The translations under genes and the position numbers were made by a program. A stretch of 64,000 nt of DNA from Podocnemis expansa (taxonomy: Eukaryota > Chordata > Testudines > Podocnemididae): positions 625,208 through 689,207 of the forward strand of contig ML682038.1 of assembly GCA_007922195.1 (NCBI GenBank), written 5' to 3'. Shown one piece after another: positions 22,435 through 35,000 of this stretch (position 1 is the first letter of the stretch; each line of letters opens with the position of its first letter). The notes beneath the pieces are model-generated. The model was not told the origin of the DNA, did not search any database, and was given only the letters and a program-made list of their open reading frames with translations.

Positions 22435-22583
22435 CAGTGTTCCCTCTAAAAGGTTGATGATGCAGTTGAACAAGTTGTTGGATGCAGTGGGGGAGCTGGC
22501 AGGCAGCAGGGAAGGGGCCCAGTGGGAGTCACGAACCAGCAGGGAACTTGCTCAGCTGCATCATCAGCTTAGAGGGAACATTG
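22435..22583. mobile_element. Short hAT-like MITE, 149 bp
   Basis: The ends cagtgttccctctaa and the complement of its right end (caatgttccctctaagctg) are inverted copies. Both flanks share acagt but no full 8-bp duplication can be drawn. The termini are those of the 2.5-kb element at 4042-6587. Confidence 0.75.
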
Positions 22584-23347
22584 ACAGTATCTGTTGATCT
22601 TCTAATGTAGCTCCACCAGACCTGTTTTGTCAGGCACATGAGCTTTAGACATTTATGCATGTACTGAAGTAGGAGTTCACAAACAAGTCCTTTAATCTTA
22701 CTAATAAAGCATAATAGGTAGGAAAAAGTCATAACTGACTACTAGATGTCTTAAGGTTGCGAGGAGCAGGAGAGGGGATTATAAGGGCAAGGGACTAGTT
22801 GTTTTAGCTTGGAGTTAAAACAGAAGCCCCTCTATTTTCTCCCCCTTCCCCTCCCACTGTTTAAATTGTAAATGACTTCTTTCCCCTTTTGAGAAGGATT
22901 AATTCAAAAAGCCCTCTTTATAGAAAGAAATCTCAAACAATCAGTAATACATCTCAGTCTTTGGCATTAATTCTTTTTCCTTCATAGGATTTTCTTAACA
23001 AATTGGAAGAGTGGAACAAGCAGTAGGATTGGAAGGGAGAATCAATGATTTCTCTTGATAGATTTGTCAGGAATATTTAGTGCCCAGTAGAGAGCCTGTG
23101 GTATTGTTTATGCTATTGACTTCAATCTTGGCTTTCATGCTTTCTGCCATCAATGCTGCAATGAAGTCCTAATGTACAGTTTTGGATAGTATCTCATTGC
23201 AAGGAAAAACATAGAGATGTCATGTGTTGAGGATCATGTGACAAAATCTAGCAGGAGAATTTGCATTGCAGAATGCAACACCCTGGCCCTAGTTTTCCCT
23301 CCCTTGTACTTATAATCGACTTATTTTCAATTGTGTAGTATTTAAAA

Positions 23348-23717
23348 CATGGATGTCAAACAAATCTGTTATGGCAGGCCAGATTTGACTTAAATGTATT
23401 TCAAGTGGGCTGTACATACCATAAATCAAAATACTATGGCACCCACATGGCATCACAGAGTACTGTGTATGCAAAACTGTGCTTTGCAATACATCTCTCT
23501 CTCTGTCTCAGAGCATGTGGTTTCATGGAGCACAGTCTCACATACCCAGTGCTCTGTGATGCTGTGAAACCTCAAAAGTCTTGTGGCATTGCAGAGCTCT
23601 GGGTATGCAAGACCTCTCTCTGTTAGGGAGAGTGTGGTCCCATGGAGCATAGTCACAAGCCAGATAGAATCGGTTCATGGGCCACATTCAGCCTATGGAC
23701 CACGTTTGACACCCCTG
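23348..23717. mobile_element. hAT element, non-autonomous, 370 bp
   Basis: The left end catggatgtcaaac and right end gtttgacacccctg are inverted. The outer parts carry the phrase gggccacattcagcctatgg. The expected 8-bp duplication is not visible, presumably lost to mutation. There is no transposase. Confidence 0.7.
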
Positions 23718-23734
23718 CTTAATCTATGAGCATT

Positions 23735-23830
23735 TTGAGATACGGACTCTCACTGTACTTGTGAAGGGGACCTTAATCCTTGCATGGGCATCCTTAGGTG
23801 CTACCACAATATAAATAATTGATAACAATG
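23735..23830 (+). repeat. Old interspersed repeat tail
   Basis: It ends in taggtgctaccacaatataa, the ending of a common amniote repeat whose beginning (ctcttcagggcatggaccg type) is seen at 35655-35735. I cannot name the family. Confidence 0.35.
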
Positions 23831-25797
23831 AAAAGAAGTTCCTCACTAGTTCAGTGACCAGGTGCCCTGATTTTATAGTCTTGATTTTGGAGTCTTGACA
23901 GTCTTGATTTTGGAGGCTTTGTCGTATACAGGCTCCTATTATCTGTCCTCCTGCCCCGTCTTGATTTTTTTACGCATGCTATCTGATCACCCTACAAAAT
24001 GTCTACCATCATAGTGAAGGGGAAAGAAAAATGTTTTGTTTTTTCTTTAAATTTATTTATTTATTAAATGCTTTCTTTTTTGTTTTCTCACCTGTTTCTT
24101 TTTAAATGCAGTTCTTTCTGAAAACTCCTTCTGTTGAGAATTCTCAGCCCAACACACAGGCACCACACCAGCAGACTGTAGGCAGCTACAGGTAGACATC
24201 TGCCAGTCTCTTCAAACTGAATTTATTTTAATCCTTATAACCTCATGCTTTAGCAGTGAGTTCATTAAAAACATTTTTTTCACTTTGGTGACCTGAGTGT
24301 CTGGCACCCTCAAGAGCGGCGTTAATGCTGTCTGTTAGGGAAACAATGCTACACCCAACAACTCAAAGATAATTTATACATCTGATCAACAAGCCTGGTC
24401 TCCACTAGCTGAGAAGAGAAATACCAAGATTTCTCGTTCACCTCTTTTATTTTTATTTGCATGTCAGTATGATGCACTACTCTACCATGAGACCTGCCTG
24501 TATGCACACATTCTGGAAGCAAAGCAGGGGAATCATTTAGAATCTAATGCCATGATATGGAAAAGATTATGATAAGGGGAGTGGTAATGTCCTATGTTGT
24601 TGTACAGAAAAGAAGTCCCGAGTTATTACTTACTGGCTGCTGTAGAGTTCTATTAATAACGGTAAGTTCAGGTTACATAGCAGTCTTCAGAATATAGGCA
24701 ATCTCCACTTTCAAAGTTCCCAAATTTGTGTCTGCATTGTGAAGCCCTACCAGGTTGACACAGGCTTCCCAAGGTGACAAACAAAAGAGTTCTGTATGCA
24801 ACGTTTAACATTGTATCTTCAGAGTTTAAAATGGCATTTCACTAAAACTCCAGAAAGGAGTTTTTTCCTGTCCTTTTGAGAGCAAAGTCCTCAAAAGGGT
24901 CAAAACTAGGGATATTGCAGTGTGTTTTTGCAATGCAGTTGCATCATATAATTGTTTATGCACCTATCTCAAAGCCACAATATATATCAGTTACAGCAAT
25001 GTAGGTGCTGTAATGAAAGTACGCGGTGGACAGCAGCAAAGAGATGTATGAATGGCTAGTTATAGTAAGTGTTAATGTGAAAAGTAAGTATGGGAATTAT
25101 CATAATTGGGCAGATCAGGAGTCCAACTCATCCAGCATTCTGACAGAAGCTGAAATAAACTTCCTGAGATGAAGACATCTCTCATATTTAGTGCACCTTG
25201 ATGTGCAATGCCAAAGGAAAAAGTTTTTCTGATATCAGCTGGCATCAGCTTATCCCCTGAAGCATAAAGATGGAAAGCTTTAATACTTTCATCCTCGTGT
25301 TGCAGCATCTACTGACGTCATGACTTCGGAGTCTCTCAATACTATTATAAAGCCTGCTTTTTTAGTATACTATTTGATCCTAAAACTCAGCACTAAGTTC
25401 TAACTTGATATGCTCATTTTGAAAAATAAGTTAAACAGTAGTAATACTAGTCAATGAAAAATATGCATTTAGTCTTTCAAAACCACTTTAGTAAGGCTAG
25501 AGATCTTGATTATACAATCATATTATTGTTCCTAATGCATATCTGTGTTTCAGTGAGGGCATTGCTTTTTAAGGCCTAGATGAGTTCTCATTAAGGGCTA
25601 GCTTCTGCTATAATATAGATTGACAATGAGGTGCAGTAGTCGACTATCACTCTTGCATAACAAAATCCTCCAGTGGAATAGAGATGTTACAGCAGCTCCT
25701 AAACTTCCTACTCTCCTAGTCCCTGGTATAGAGGGACTGGTCAGAGGAAAAGAGGTATGTGTGGGCTTTTTTATGCACTCTAGTGTTCCTCAGTTAC
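23831..25797. other. AT-rich DNA without recognised genes
   Basis: No repeat or gene signature is recognised over about 2 kb. A short tandem phrase (gattttggag with cttga) occurs at 23877-23920. Confidence 0.45.
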
Positions 25798-25800
25798 TAG

Positions 25801-26780
25801 GGGTATGTCCACTCGTCTTTTTTTATTTTGAAATAACACTGGTTATTTCGAAATAAAAAAGAGTAAGTCCACGCAACGTTTTTTTATTTTGAAACGATGA
25901 GCTCCATCATTTTGAAATAAGAGGCATCCTTTCAGAGCACCTTAAATCTGTTTGCTTTCAAAATGACTGTTGTTTCAAAACGGTTGTTTAGAAATAATGC
26001 CATTTGGACACATTATTTTGAAATAACTGGCATTTTGAAACAACGTGTTGGACCTTCCTCCCAGGGTGCTATGGGCCACCCCCCCTCAGCACCCTGGCCA
26101 GGGTACTGAGGAGAGATGCAGGGGTGGGGTAGCTGCAGCCCCGCGGCTCACCCTGCGCCCAGCTCTGGGGGCTGCAGCCCCTGTGGGGTGGCCACAGCTG
26201 TGACAGCTCACCCCGCCACCNNNNNNNNNNNNNNNNNNNNNNNNNNNNNNNNNNNNNNNNNNNNNNNNNNNNNNNNNNNNNNNNNNNNNNNNNNNNNNNN
26301 NNNNNNNNNNNNNNNNNNNNGGGGCTCAGAGCTGGTGGCGGGGTGAGCTGCTGTGGCTGTGGCCACCGCACGGGGGCTGCAGCCCCCAGAGCTGGGCGCA
26401 GGGTGAGCCGCGGGGCTCCCCGCCGCTGCAGCTGCAGCTGCTCAGCCCAGGGGCCTGGTGTGGGACCTAGGGCAAGGAGATCCCTCTCCTGGGGGCTGTT
26501 TTCCCCTGCCTGGCTCTCCAGCGGAGAGCCAGGCAGGGGATTGGGTGGCAACATGGCCCGCCAAGGGCCATGTTGCCACACCTCCCAGGGTGCCCCTCTC
26601 CAGCAATCGAAATAACATGTCCATATGCAGGGAATGCTATTGTGATTGGACGGGCTTTACTTATTTCGAATTAATTTTTTTTAATTTGAAATAAGTCATT
26701 TCGATTTAAGGGTTTTATTTTGAAATAAGTCATTTTGAAATGACTTATTTCAAAATAAAACTTTGTGTGTGAACATAGCC
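25801..26780. mobile_element. MITE, TTTCGAAATAA-type arms, GC-rich core with gap
   Basis: The left end GGGTATGTCCACTCG and right end GTGTGAACATAGCC are inverted, flanked by a TAG duplication (25798-25800 and 26781-26783). The AT-rich arms hold ttattttgaaataa motifs. The core is a GC-rich palindrome: 26131-26220 pairs with 26331-26440. A run of 100 N at 26221-26320 occupies the centre. The size of the missing part is unknown. Confidence 0.88.
26221..26320. other. Assembly gap (100 N)
   Basis: Exactly 100 N, a common placeholder for unknown length, at the apex of a GC-rich inverted repeat. Confidence 0.99.
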
Positions 26781-26804
26781 TAGAATATCCCCTGGCGGCC
26801 TTGT

Positions 26805-26900
26805 GACAGATAATGTAGGTGAGACAGTATGTCACTGGGCCAACTTCTGTTGATGGAAAGAATAAGCTTTTGAGCTTCGTGGAGCTCTTCTCCAGATCTG
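26805..26900 (-). mobile_element. Second Penelope-like family, 3' end
   Basis: The complement contains gctcaaaagcttattc and caacagaagttggcccagtg, typical of another turtle retroelement 3' end of the Penelope type. The part after it on the plus strand belongs to the first Penelope family, so the two ends abut. Confidence 0.55.
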
Positions 26901-26959
26901 GAGAAGGTAATGAGAGTGTCTAAGATAAATGCAAGCTGGGACAAATTTTTAAGCATATC

Positions 26960-27135
26960 TTGCTGTTACAGTGTGACCTGTTCCCATGACTTACACTTCC
27001 CTGCATTTATTTCTCCCATTCTGTAAGTTTCCCCATCTTCAAAACATTTGATGAAGTGGGATTTTCTCCCATGAAAGCTCATGCAGTATATAAATTTATT
27101 AGCCTTTAAGTACCACAGGACTCCTTGTTTTTTTC
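26960..27135 (+). mobile_element. Penelope-like element 3' end
   Basis: It has the order ctgttacagtgtgacctg, ccatcttcaaaacatttgatg, ttttctcccatgaaagctc, then ctttaagtaccacaggactc. It is 5' truncated with no coding part. The hammerhead-like core carries one change (ttgatgaag). Confidence 0.8.
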
Positions 27136-30100
27136 TCTGTTGGAGTGTCTTTGTTTAGTCAAGCAGGTTTCAAGTGTTTTGGGTGTTTTTTCTGGATTTT
27201 CTCTTCAGAGCAAATTCTGTGGTATCTAAATGCCTAGCTGTAAGTAAAAGATTTCTTGGTGCATCTGGGGTTCTTGTGGATCTGTGGAAGTAGTTGTGGT
27301 GATCTGCAGGTTTTGTGTATATAATTGTTTGTAAGGTTTTTTAAATAAAGCTGATCATAACTTGCAGGGAGTTGGTGCTGGTGGGGTATTTAAGGGGTGG
27401 GTGGTGGCAGCTGAAGTTGTGGAAATCTGTGAGGGAGTTGAGGTTGTCTGGGCAGAGGCTGAAAATATCATTGATGTTTCTCAGGTATACTATTGGTTTC
27501 ATGGCTCATTTTTGAAGAAATTCTTCTTTAAGTTGGTCCCTGAAGAGGTTAGTGTATTGAGGAGCCTCCTAGTACCCTTGGTATTAACATGGTTTGAACA
27601 AAGTGTTTGTTGCTAACTGCAAAGTTATGCATTAAAATGAAATGGATGAGTTTAGCAATGTGTTTAGGTTGGATTTCCAAGTGTTGTATGTTATCTTTTA
27701 AATATTTAATGCAGGCAGTAATGCTGTCATGGTGAGGGATGTACTTTTGATAATCTGGAAATCTAAACCACTAGTTTATGTATATGCTATATTGTCACAT
27801 TTCACTAGTCTAGGAAAAATAGCAGAAATTGTGACTTGGCCCAACATATTGTATGGGGCTCTTCAATATATTTCAGATACATATGTGTTTAAAATATTTC
27901 TTGATAGAACAGTTAGATGCACAGAGTTAACTTTCCATCCCCTTTGGCCTTCAAATTTTGTTCCATTTAGCCTACAGATGTACAAATAATCCAGCAACTT
28001 TGATTTAATAGAGCAATCATGATACTGTAATTTCTGGACTTCAATTATTTTTTAGTTTATTCAGCTTTGCAAGCGTTCAAGAAAAGTGTGATATTTTATA
28101 AGAAAAGATTTGCAATAGCTAGCTACACACTAAGGAAATCACATGTTCCAATCTTTCTAAAGTAATTGTCTTCAGTGCTTTGCTCAGAGAAGTGAGGAGA
28201 CAAGAATGCATGCACAACATACAACACATCCTCTGAATATTCTCAGAACTGTTCAGATTCCACCCATACTCCTTCCCACAAAGTGTAGTGTTGGCAACAT
28301 CTCTCTGAGTCAAATGCATATCTCGCATGAGATGTGTGATGTTATGACTGATCTTGAATTTCCAGATTAAGACAAAATAGAAGGAAAAGGGAAAAGAATG
28401 CTTAAAGGAAAAGCTTGTAAAGGGCATCACTGGTGACCGTGCTGGAAGTCATTCCATTATATGGGAAAGTTGCATTTAGATTTAGAGGCTGGTAAAATTA
28501 TGGAGGTAGTCAGCATGCTCAGCTCTGTTCTCATCTGACATCTTGTCCCTTCCTCTATTGTGTTTCTCTGTTTATTCATCTTTTGAATATTGTGTTTATA
28601 TACTACACCATGAGTTCTCTAAGGTAAGGACTATTTGTGCTAGTGTAATGGAACCATAAACCCTCTTCATTGCCCTTAAGTGTTATTGCAATAGAAATAA
28701 CTGTGGGAGGGAGTCATTCTGGGTGCTCCTCTTTGATGATGCTCGGAGAAACAGCAAAAAGCTTGAACAGAAACTGTATAGGGACAAACCAGAAGTGATT
28801 GTAGTATAATGAGGACTGTTAGCTTGAGGAGAGAGGAACAAAGATTATGAGTGAGAAAATCAGAGGTGACAAAATGTGGGGGAGAAGGGGACAAATCCTC
28901 ATTAGAGCTCTTTCACTAGCACTGGTTGCAGTTTCAATGCAAGCAGAAATTTTCTGGAGAAAGGGGAATTAACAAAACCATATTGCTTCTCACAAGTGAG
29001 AACTAAGAATTGATTTGACAGTTCAGATACACTCATTAGGTGGGTTAATTTGCTTGAGAACTTCCTCTTTTTGATGTGTGGAGTGGTATAACAATTAAAT
29101 ATATTCTGTTTGATCAGTTTGTATGGACATTGTTACATCTAGTGAAATAAGACTATATTACTTTCCCAAATGCTTGTGTTCATGACACATCCTTTTGCAT
29201 TTTTTGTGAAGCGCTACTGCCTGCTGCAATAATCCAAAAAATGATTAAAGATATCAAGTTGGCTCTAATTCCCAGCTGTGATAACATACCTCAGGAAGCA
29301 GAGCATTTCATGCATAACAGGAATATAATTCACAATGAGGGAATGCAACAAAATAGCATGTAGCATCTTTTACGAGTTACAGTTGATAATTAACCTTTTA
29401 AATATGATCACTCACAGATTACACAGTGGAAAGATTCAAAGAATGAGATAATCTGCAATGACCTTAATTCAGTTACCGATTTGCCGTCTCATTTTGTGTC
29501 AGTCTCTGTATGACCCTAGCGTAATTTGGGGTCATAATGCTTCAGTTTAGAGTCACAAAAGAATGCAATGGCACTGAGATCAGCTGGAACACTTCAGGAA
29601 ACATCCCCAACAAAACAGATTTGTACAGTTCTAAATCTGCTTTTGGACTCTTTCTGGAACTTGGAAGCAACGGGAAGGAATACCTAATGTGAAGATGAAA
29701 GCTAGTAGGGAAGAGGGCAATCATCAGAAGCTAGGAAACTACTGGTAGTCACCTCACCTGCTAATCAAGAGAGGACCCAACCATGCCAATGTCATAGAAA
29801 ATGACTGGGATGGGTGTATATCAATGCCTTAAGCAATGAACCGCTATTCATTTTGTAAGGGCTGCCCGGAAAACAAACTGCTTGTATGGGCATATAGATA
29901 AAACAGGGCTGGCTTAATGGCCTCATAAGGCTTTTCCTGAATTCCTATTTCTGTCACCTTTTGTAATGTCAGATCAGTTCTAATGTCTGAGTTTACCTCA
30001 CTGGTAAACCCAGGAAAAATGCTTCTTTGGCAAACTGGATAGAAACCTGATTTGGAGACAATGGTTAAGTCTTCCTTTTATGGTATACATGTAGTTGGTT

Positions 30101-30449
30101 GAGACATATGATGTTGCACATTGGTCAGGAGAAGAAAGATAGCACCACTCAGACATTGTAAAAATATCTAAAGTTCCCATTAGGTGTTACAGCTAAGACA
30201 CAGACTGTCCTATGTTCTGCCCTTAGACTTTGAAACTAGTGCTATGCTTCCAAACAGAGGGCTCAAGCCTGCATCCATTTTTGTCAATGAAAGTAGGGTG
30301 GGTCTAGCTCCTGGACACATTATTACCCATAGTTTTCAGAATCTGAAACAACACTAACCAATTTTTTTATGGGTAGGTTTACATAATAAATCAGTGGGGG
30401 ACACTACTCCTCCATCTGATAAATGACTGGTACACATGATGCCAAGTTC
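27136..30449. other. Long AT-rich region without recognised genes
   Basis: No gene is recognisable. A weak old-repeat phrase occurs at about 28610-28700. Open frames here are 60-103 codons with no known domain. Confidence 0.4.
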
Positions 30450-30450
30450 C

Positions 30451-30604
30451 AAATGGCAGCTATGTTAGTCCACTTCAGTAAAACAAACAAGGAGTCCTGT
30501 GGCACTTAAAGACTGACGTCTTACAAAGTGGGATTTTCTCTCAGGAAAGCTCATGCAATAAATAAATCTGTTAGTCTTTAAGTGCCACAGGATTCCTTGT
30601 TTGT
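30451..30604. mobile_element. Head-to-head pair of Penelope-like 3' ends
   Basis: 30451-30516 is antisense (gttagtccacttcagtaaa, caaggagtcctgtggcac) and 30517-30604 is sense (gtgggattttctctcagg, gctcatgcaataaataaat, ctttaagtgccacaggattc). The pair makes a hairpin-like inverted repeat of the same kind as at 21271. Confidence 0.85.
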
Positions 30605-30681
30605 GGTACACATCAGTGCTTTTACCCCAAATTCTTTTTATTGAGTCTGAAGCACACATCTAAAATAACAATAGTCTAAAG

Positions 30682-31245
30682 CAGCAGTTCTCAACCTTGG
30701 TATGGACCACTTAAGAGAGGCAAGAACTGTGTGTGTGTGAGTGTGTGTATGTGTGTGTGTGTGTGCGTGCGTTCGTTCGTTCTTTTTTTTTAAATCTATA
30801 GGTGGCTGGGGCTTGTATAGAGAGGCCATACATACCCAGGAGGTGGGAAGGAAGAGCTGGAGCTCCTCCATCACAAGGCTGACAGCCAGAGCCAGGCCAC
30901 TCAGGCCCTTCTCCCTCCTCTCTCCATGGGAGGCAGTCTAGGCTCAGGCTCTCCTTCCTCTCAGCTGGAGGCAGCAGACTTTTGGCCATTAGCCTGAGGT
31001 GGAAGCAGCAGTGCAGAAGTCAGGATGGCAATAGGGCACTAAGTTTGCTATGAAAAGTGATATTGACACTCGTATTTCTGTGCTGCTGCTGGCACACCGC
31101 TGTATTCAGAGGTGGACACCTGGCCAACACCTACTGTATTCTGCTCTGTCTTCAGAGCTTGATAGCAGTATATGTACTTGTATTGGGGAGCATAAATGAC
31201 TGCCGCCACACAAAGAACTCAATCAAATAAATTTAAGAAACACTG
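30682..31245. mobile_element. hAT element, non-autonomous
   Basis: It begins cagcagttctcaacc and ends aagaaacactg. The flanks gtctaaag and atctggag differ only by three transitions. It contains a (TG)n and T tract at 30729-30793 and a GC-rich middle. The open frames inside are not recognisable. Confidence 0.65.
30729..30775. repeat. (TG)n microsatellite
   Basis: Interrupted tg dinucleotide run followed by a T8 run. Confidence 0.9.
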
Positions 31246-31249
31246 ATCT

Positions 31250-31880
31250 GGAGCAACTCAGATATAGTTACCCGAAGTCTGAGATGGTGCCAAGCAGACA
31301 GGGGCAGGTTTCTGGTGGCTTTCCCTCCTACTAGCTGCTGGGGAGTTGGATGTCAGTCTTCTAGCTCATAGAAAGCCTCTCCAAACTTCTCCAAATCACA
31401 CATTCTAAATAGTCTCTTTATAGGTTTCCCCAAACAAAGCACATAAGTCATAGTAACCCCTAGTGGGCTCACTATTTTCCTAGCATCAGCAAAACCCCTC
31501 AGAATTCTACTTCAGCAAAGCAACTCCCAGTCACAACAACAGCAAGAAATAGACGGTCTAAGGTCAGCTATTTACATTTCATTCCATTCTCCTGAATCTA
31601 TCACTTTTTCTCTCCTCATTAGCAAAGCTGCAGCTGTTTTGCCTGCTTAGGCAAAACCCAAAATGTTCCTGAATATGTGGTGGTCTCTTCTTCAGTTAAT
31701 TATGACAGAGTGTACAAAATGGCTGTGGTTATGTCAAGTTGAATTCTCCTATAACACCTTGATTTGATATAAAAGATAAGGTTTAGACTGTGCTCTGAAA
31801 ATGTGACTAAAATGAATCTGTGTTCAGAATCTTTGTTACCATGAAGTATTTGATTCTACAAAAAAAAAGTTGTTTTAACT
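31250..31880. other. No recognised features
   Basis: No repeat or gene signature is recognised. Confidence 0.4.
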
Positions 31881-31882
31881 CA

Positions 31883-32068
31883 CAGGTCTTAAATATGTGG
31901 CCCGTGCACTGCATGTGGCTCATAAAGCTATTTCCTGTGGCCTGCAATGACACTTTCGTTACCAATAGTTGCAATGCCGTTGTATGAAAAGGTTTCAGTG
32001 GTGCAACTCACAGGCTAACATATTAGTCCTCATGCGGCCCTTGTGGTGATTCACTTTTAAGACCCCTG
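31883..32068. mobile_element. hAT MITE, inverted copy of the 22129 family
   Basis: The complement aligns along its length with 22129-22302 (shared phrases gggcc.catgaggacta, ccactgaaac.ttttcatac, ggccacagg.aatagctt). Its ends are caggtcttaaa and ttttaagacccctg. No clear 8-bp duplication is seen. Confidence 0.8.
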
Positions 32069-32069
32069 T

Positions 32070-35000
32070 TTTACTTTATCTTGACAATTTAATTGTTAAT
32101 TGTGTTTGTTGAGTGACTGTGGTAATATATCAGTGAAATAATGTCAGTCCTTGCTCCTCCTTTTCCTGGGATCTGTTACATCCTCACTTGTGAGTCCCCC
32201 CCACCTGTATAAGGGCATATTCCAATCTAGCTCTTTTAAGAGACACACAGTAAATCCCAGGATTTTGAAATTTTTCTAAATACAGAAATTATGGCAGTCT
32301 GGAAGGATGTCACTTGTCCTTTTCACAATGGAGTCAGATCTATTTTGGGAGGTATTTTGTTTGCTTACAGTAAATGGATCATTCCATTGAGTCAAATTGT
32401 TTAATGGGGCAAACCAGGAAAACCTTACTGAATTCTTTTTAGACAGAATTATGGAAATTTCCTTCTAACACTGCCTGTTAATGCCAAGAATGTATGTTTG
32501 CTCCATAAGTGCTAGCCATACGCATCCAGTTTCTGTGCATGTCAAAATACTGAGTCTCTTCAACAGTAAACTAAAAAAACTTCCCATTTCCTTGGCAGTT
32601 AAATAACCATTCCCCTGTGTCTTATAGCTCTCACCATAGCTATTACTTGGGAGTGCAGATGTTTGTGTTTTTTTTCCAATTTACCTTACTTGTTAATAGA
32701 ATTAGTTGCACTATGAAGGAAGCTGTAAAAACCACTTCATATTTAGACATGTGTAGCAATTGGTAAAGAAGTTATAATGGCATAGAGATGTCATGAGTCA
32801 CATATAAATGTAACAAGATGATACTTTTAAGGAGTAACACTACCATGGTTAAAACTCTTAATATACTTTAAAGCTTAGAATACATCATGGAAAAATATTA
32901 TCATTATGATAGTATGTGCTCCATTGACTTTTGATTTTATCAGACGCTTCAGCTTCTTGTGGCTAATGAATGTTTTCTCTGTTGCACTACAAAAGCAAAA
33001 CTAAAATGAGCTAGAATTCAAGGACAACTTTTCTAATTCTCTAGCAAGTAAATATATTTATCATCTAATGACAAAGCCATATACTCAGTAGATTATAATC
33101 ATTCATTATATTTCTGGCAGCTTGCTTATTATATCCAAGAAATCATTTTCATAGAACTTCCGGTGCATGCATAAAAATTGTTTTTCAGGTGGGAGCTCTT
33201 CGTGGACAGTTCTATGTGAGACCATTTCCCCATGGCTAGATGACTAATGTATGCAATGTACTGTCATCTTTCTTTCTATAGATAAATGAAGTTTTGTTAG
33301 ACTTCCCTTCCCTTAAATTGTACCACAAGCATCCCAGATGCCTTGAAAAGAGGAGAACCAGGGGTATTCAATATTATAAAGTATCAAATCCACGCTAAAA
33401 TCCCATCTGCTCTTTGTTTGCTGTGGCATTGTCAGAATTCTAACCATAAGAGAGGGAAACAGAAATTACTGCACCAAAGTGAGACTGTTTCAAGGGCTGC
33501 AATTCATTAGCATAATCTTTTTCCAATGGACTTAGCTAATGCATTTTATACACCTCTGTCAAATCAATTACCTAAACAGAAACAAGATGTTAGTTTCTGA
33601 AAGACACAAACTTCAGAATCTTTTATATAACTCCTAAAATGCCTCTCATTCTTCTATTGTGTTCCATTTGTTGCCCATGTTAAAGGGGCATAGTGTAGGA
33701 AGTTGCATGATTAATATGTTTTGTATAACTTGCAGAGAGAAATTAATTCAGGACTTACTTAACTACAGTGGCTATTTCCCTGACAGGTGGTAGAGCCGAG
33801 TTTACCTAATGATTTGTGGGTCTAGGCTCCTGATGTGTGGGAGGTATCCCAGAGATAAATCTGAGGCATGATCATGCAGCCCTTTCTTGTGTGTTACCAA
33901 AGGTATCATGTTGGCTGCAGGATCAGGAATTGAGAACATTGGGAAGTGCTGGGATATTTGAGCATAATATAGAAACAGAAGAGCTTAGCGCCATATGTCT
34001 AAAGGTGATGCATCTCTTCATGAAAACAATGTTGGCTTTAAACAAACTAACTAAAATATGCAGTTGTCCCACTAAATTATTTACTTTTCTGTTTCTACTA
34101 CTCATAATCTCAGTTTATTCCTGCAGTGAATGGGTAGTTTATTTAATAATGAAGTGAGTCATTTCTTTTCAATTGCCTTCAGTGTAACAGAATTGAGCTG
34201 CAGAAAAACCATCAGTGTGGGCAACATAAGATTTCGGAGCTCAATGTAAATGTGTCTTATACAGCAAAAATGTGTTAATGATCGACTGAAAAAATCAAAA
34301 ACAAACCAAAAAATAAAGCTGAATCAGAGCTGGAGCCAGAGTGAAGTACAAGTGAAGTAACAAATATTCACTTCTATCTCACATGCACGTTCACACACAT
34401 GCACATGCACACACAGATGACTTTTCCTATTTTTAAGACTGCGAAACAGTCTAATGAGGAAGTAGAGTGCGTGCTGTGAACTCTAACAGAACATGATTGA
34501 ATTTCACTTTTACTGCTTTGCTGCTATTACTGAGCAGTGAACTGTGGAGTCCATTAATAAACTGCTATTCCATTATTGTTACTCATAGTAATAGACATTA
34601 TCAATGTCCTTCCCTGCCTTCTCTCTTCAGAAGATTCAGTCATTTATTTCTGTCACGTATAAGTAAATTACTATTACAACAAAGGCATTTTATATATTTG
34701 TCTGTATCTCAAGAGCAGAATGCTTGCCTGCTTTTACTGGCTAAAACAAAACACTGTTAAACACAGATGTTGCACAGCACTCATGAGTGAAGTAATTATT
34801 TCCACATGCTGTTTTGTCTATTAAGTACAGTTTTTAATTCTCTTCCCCTGCTATCCTTCTTCAAGGATAAAGTTCCCCATAAACACAATCTTTAGATGAT
34901 AATTTTTGTGACCTGGATATCATTTGTTTAAATTATTCTTAGTTACAAACTGTAGTATTTTATAATAGAGCAATAATTTAGTTTAAAGAGGGCTTGGGGA

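Noticed and set aside
33189..33240. Possible exon after gtttttcag
   Set aside because: There is no donor at a reasonable distance, stops occur early in the likely frames, and there is no recognisable peptide.
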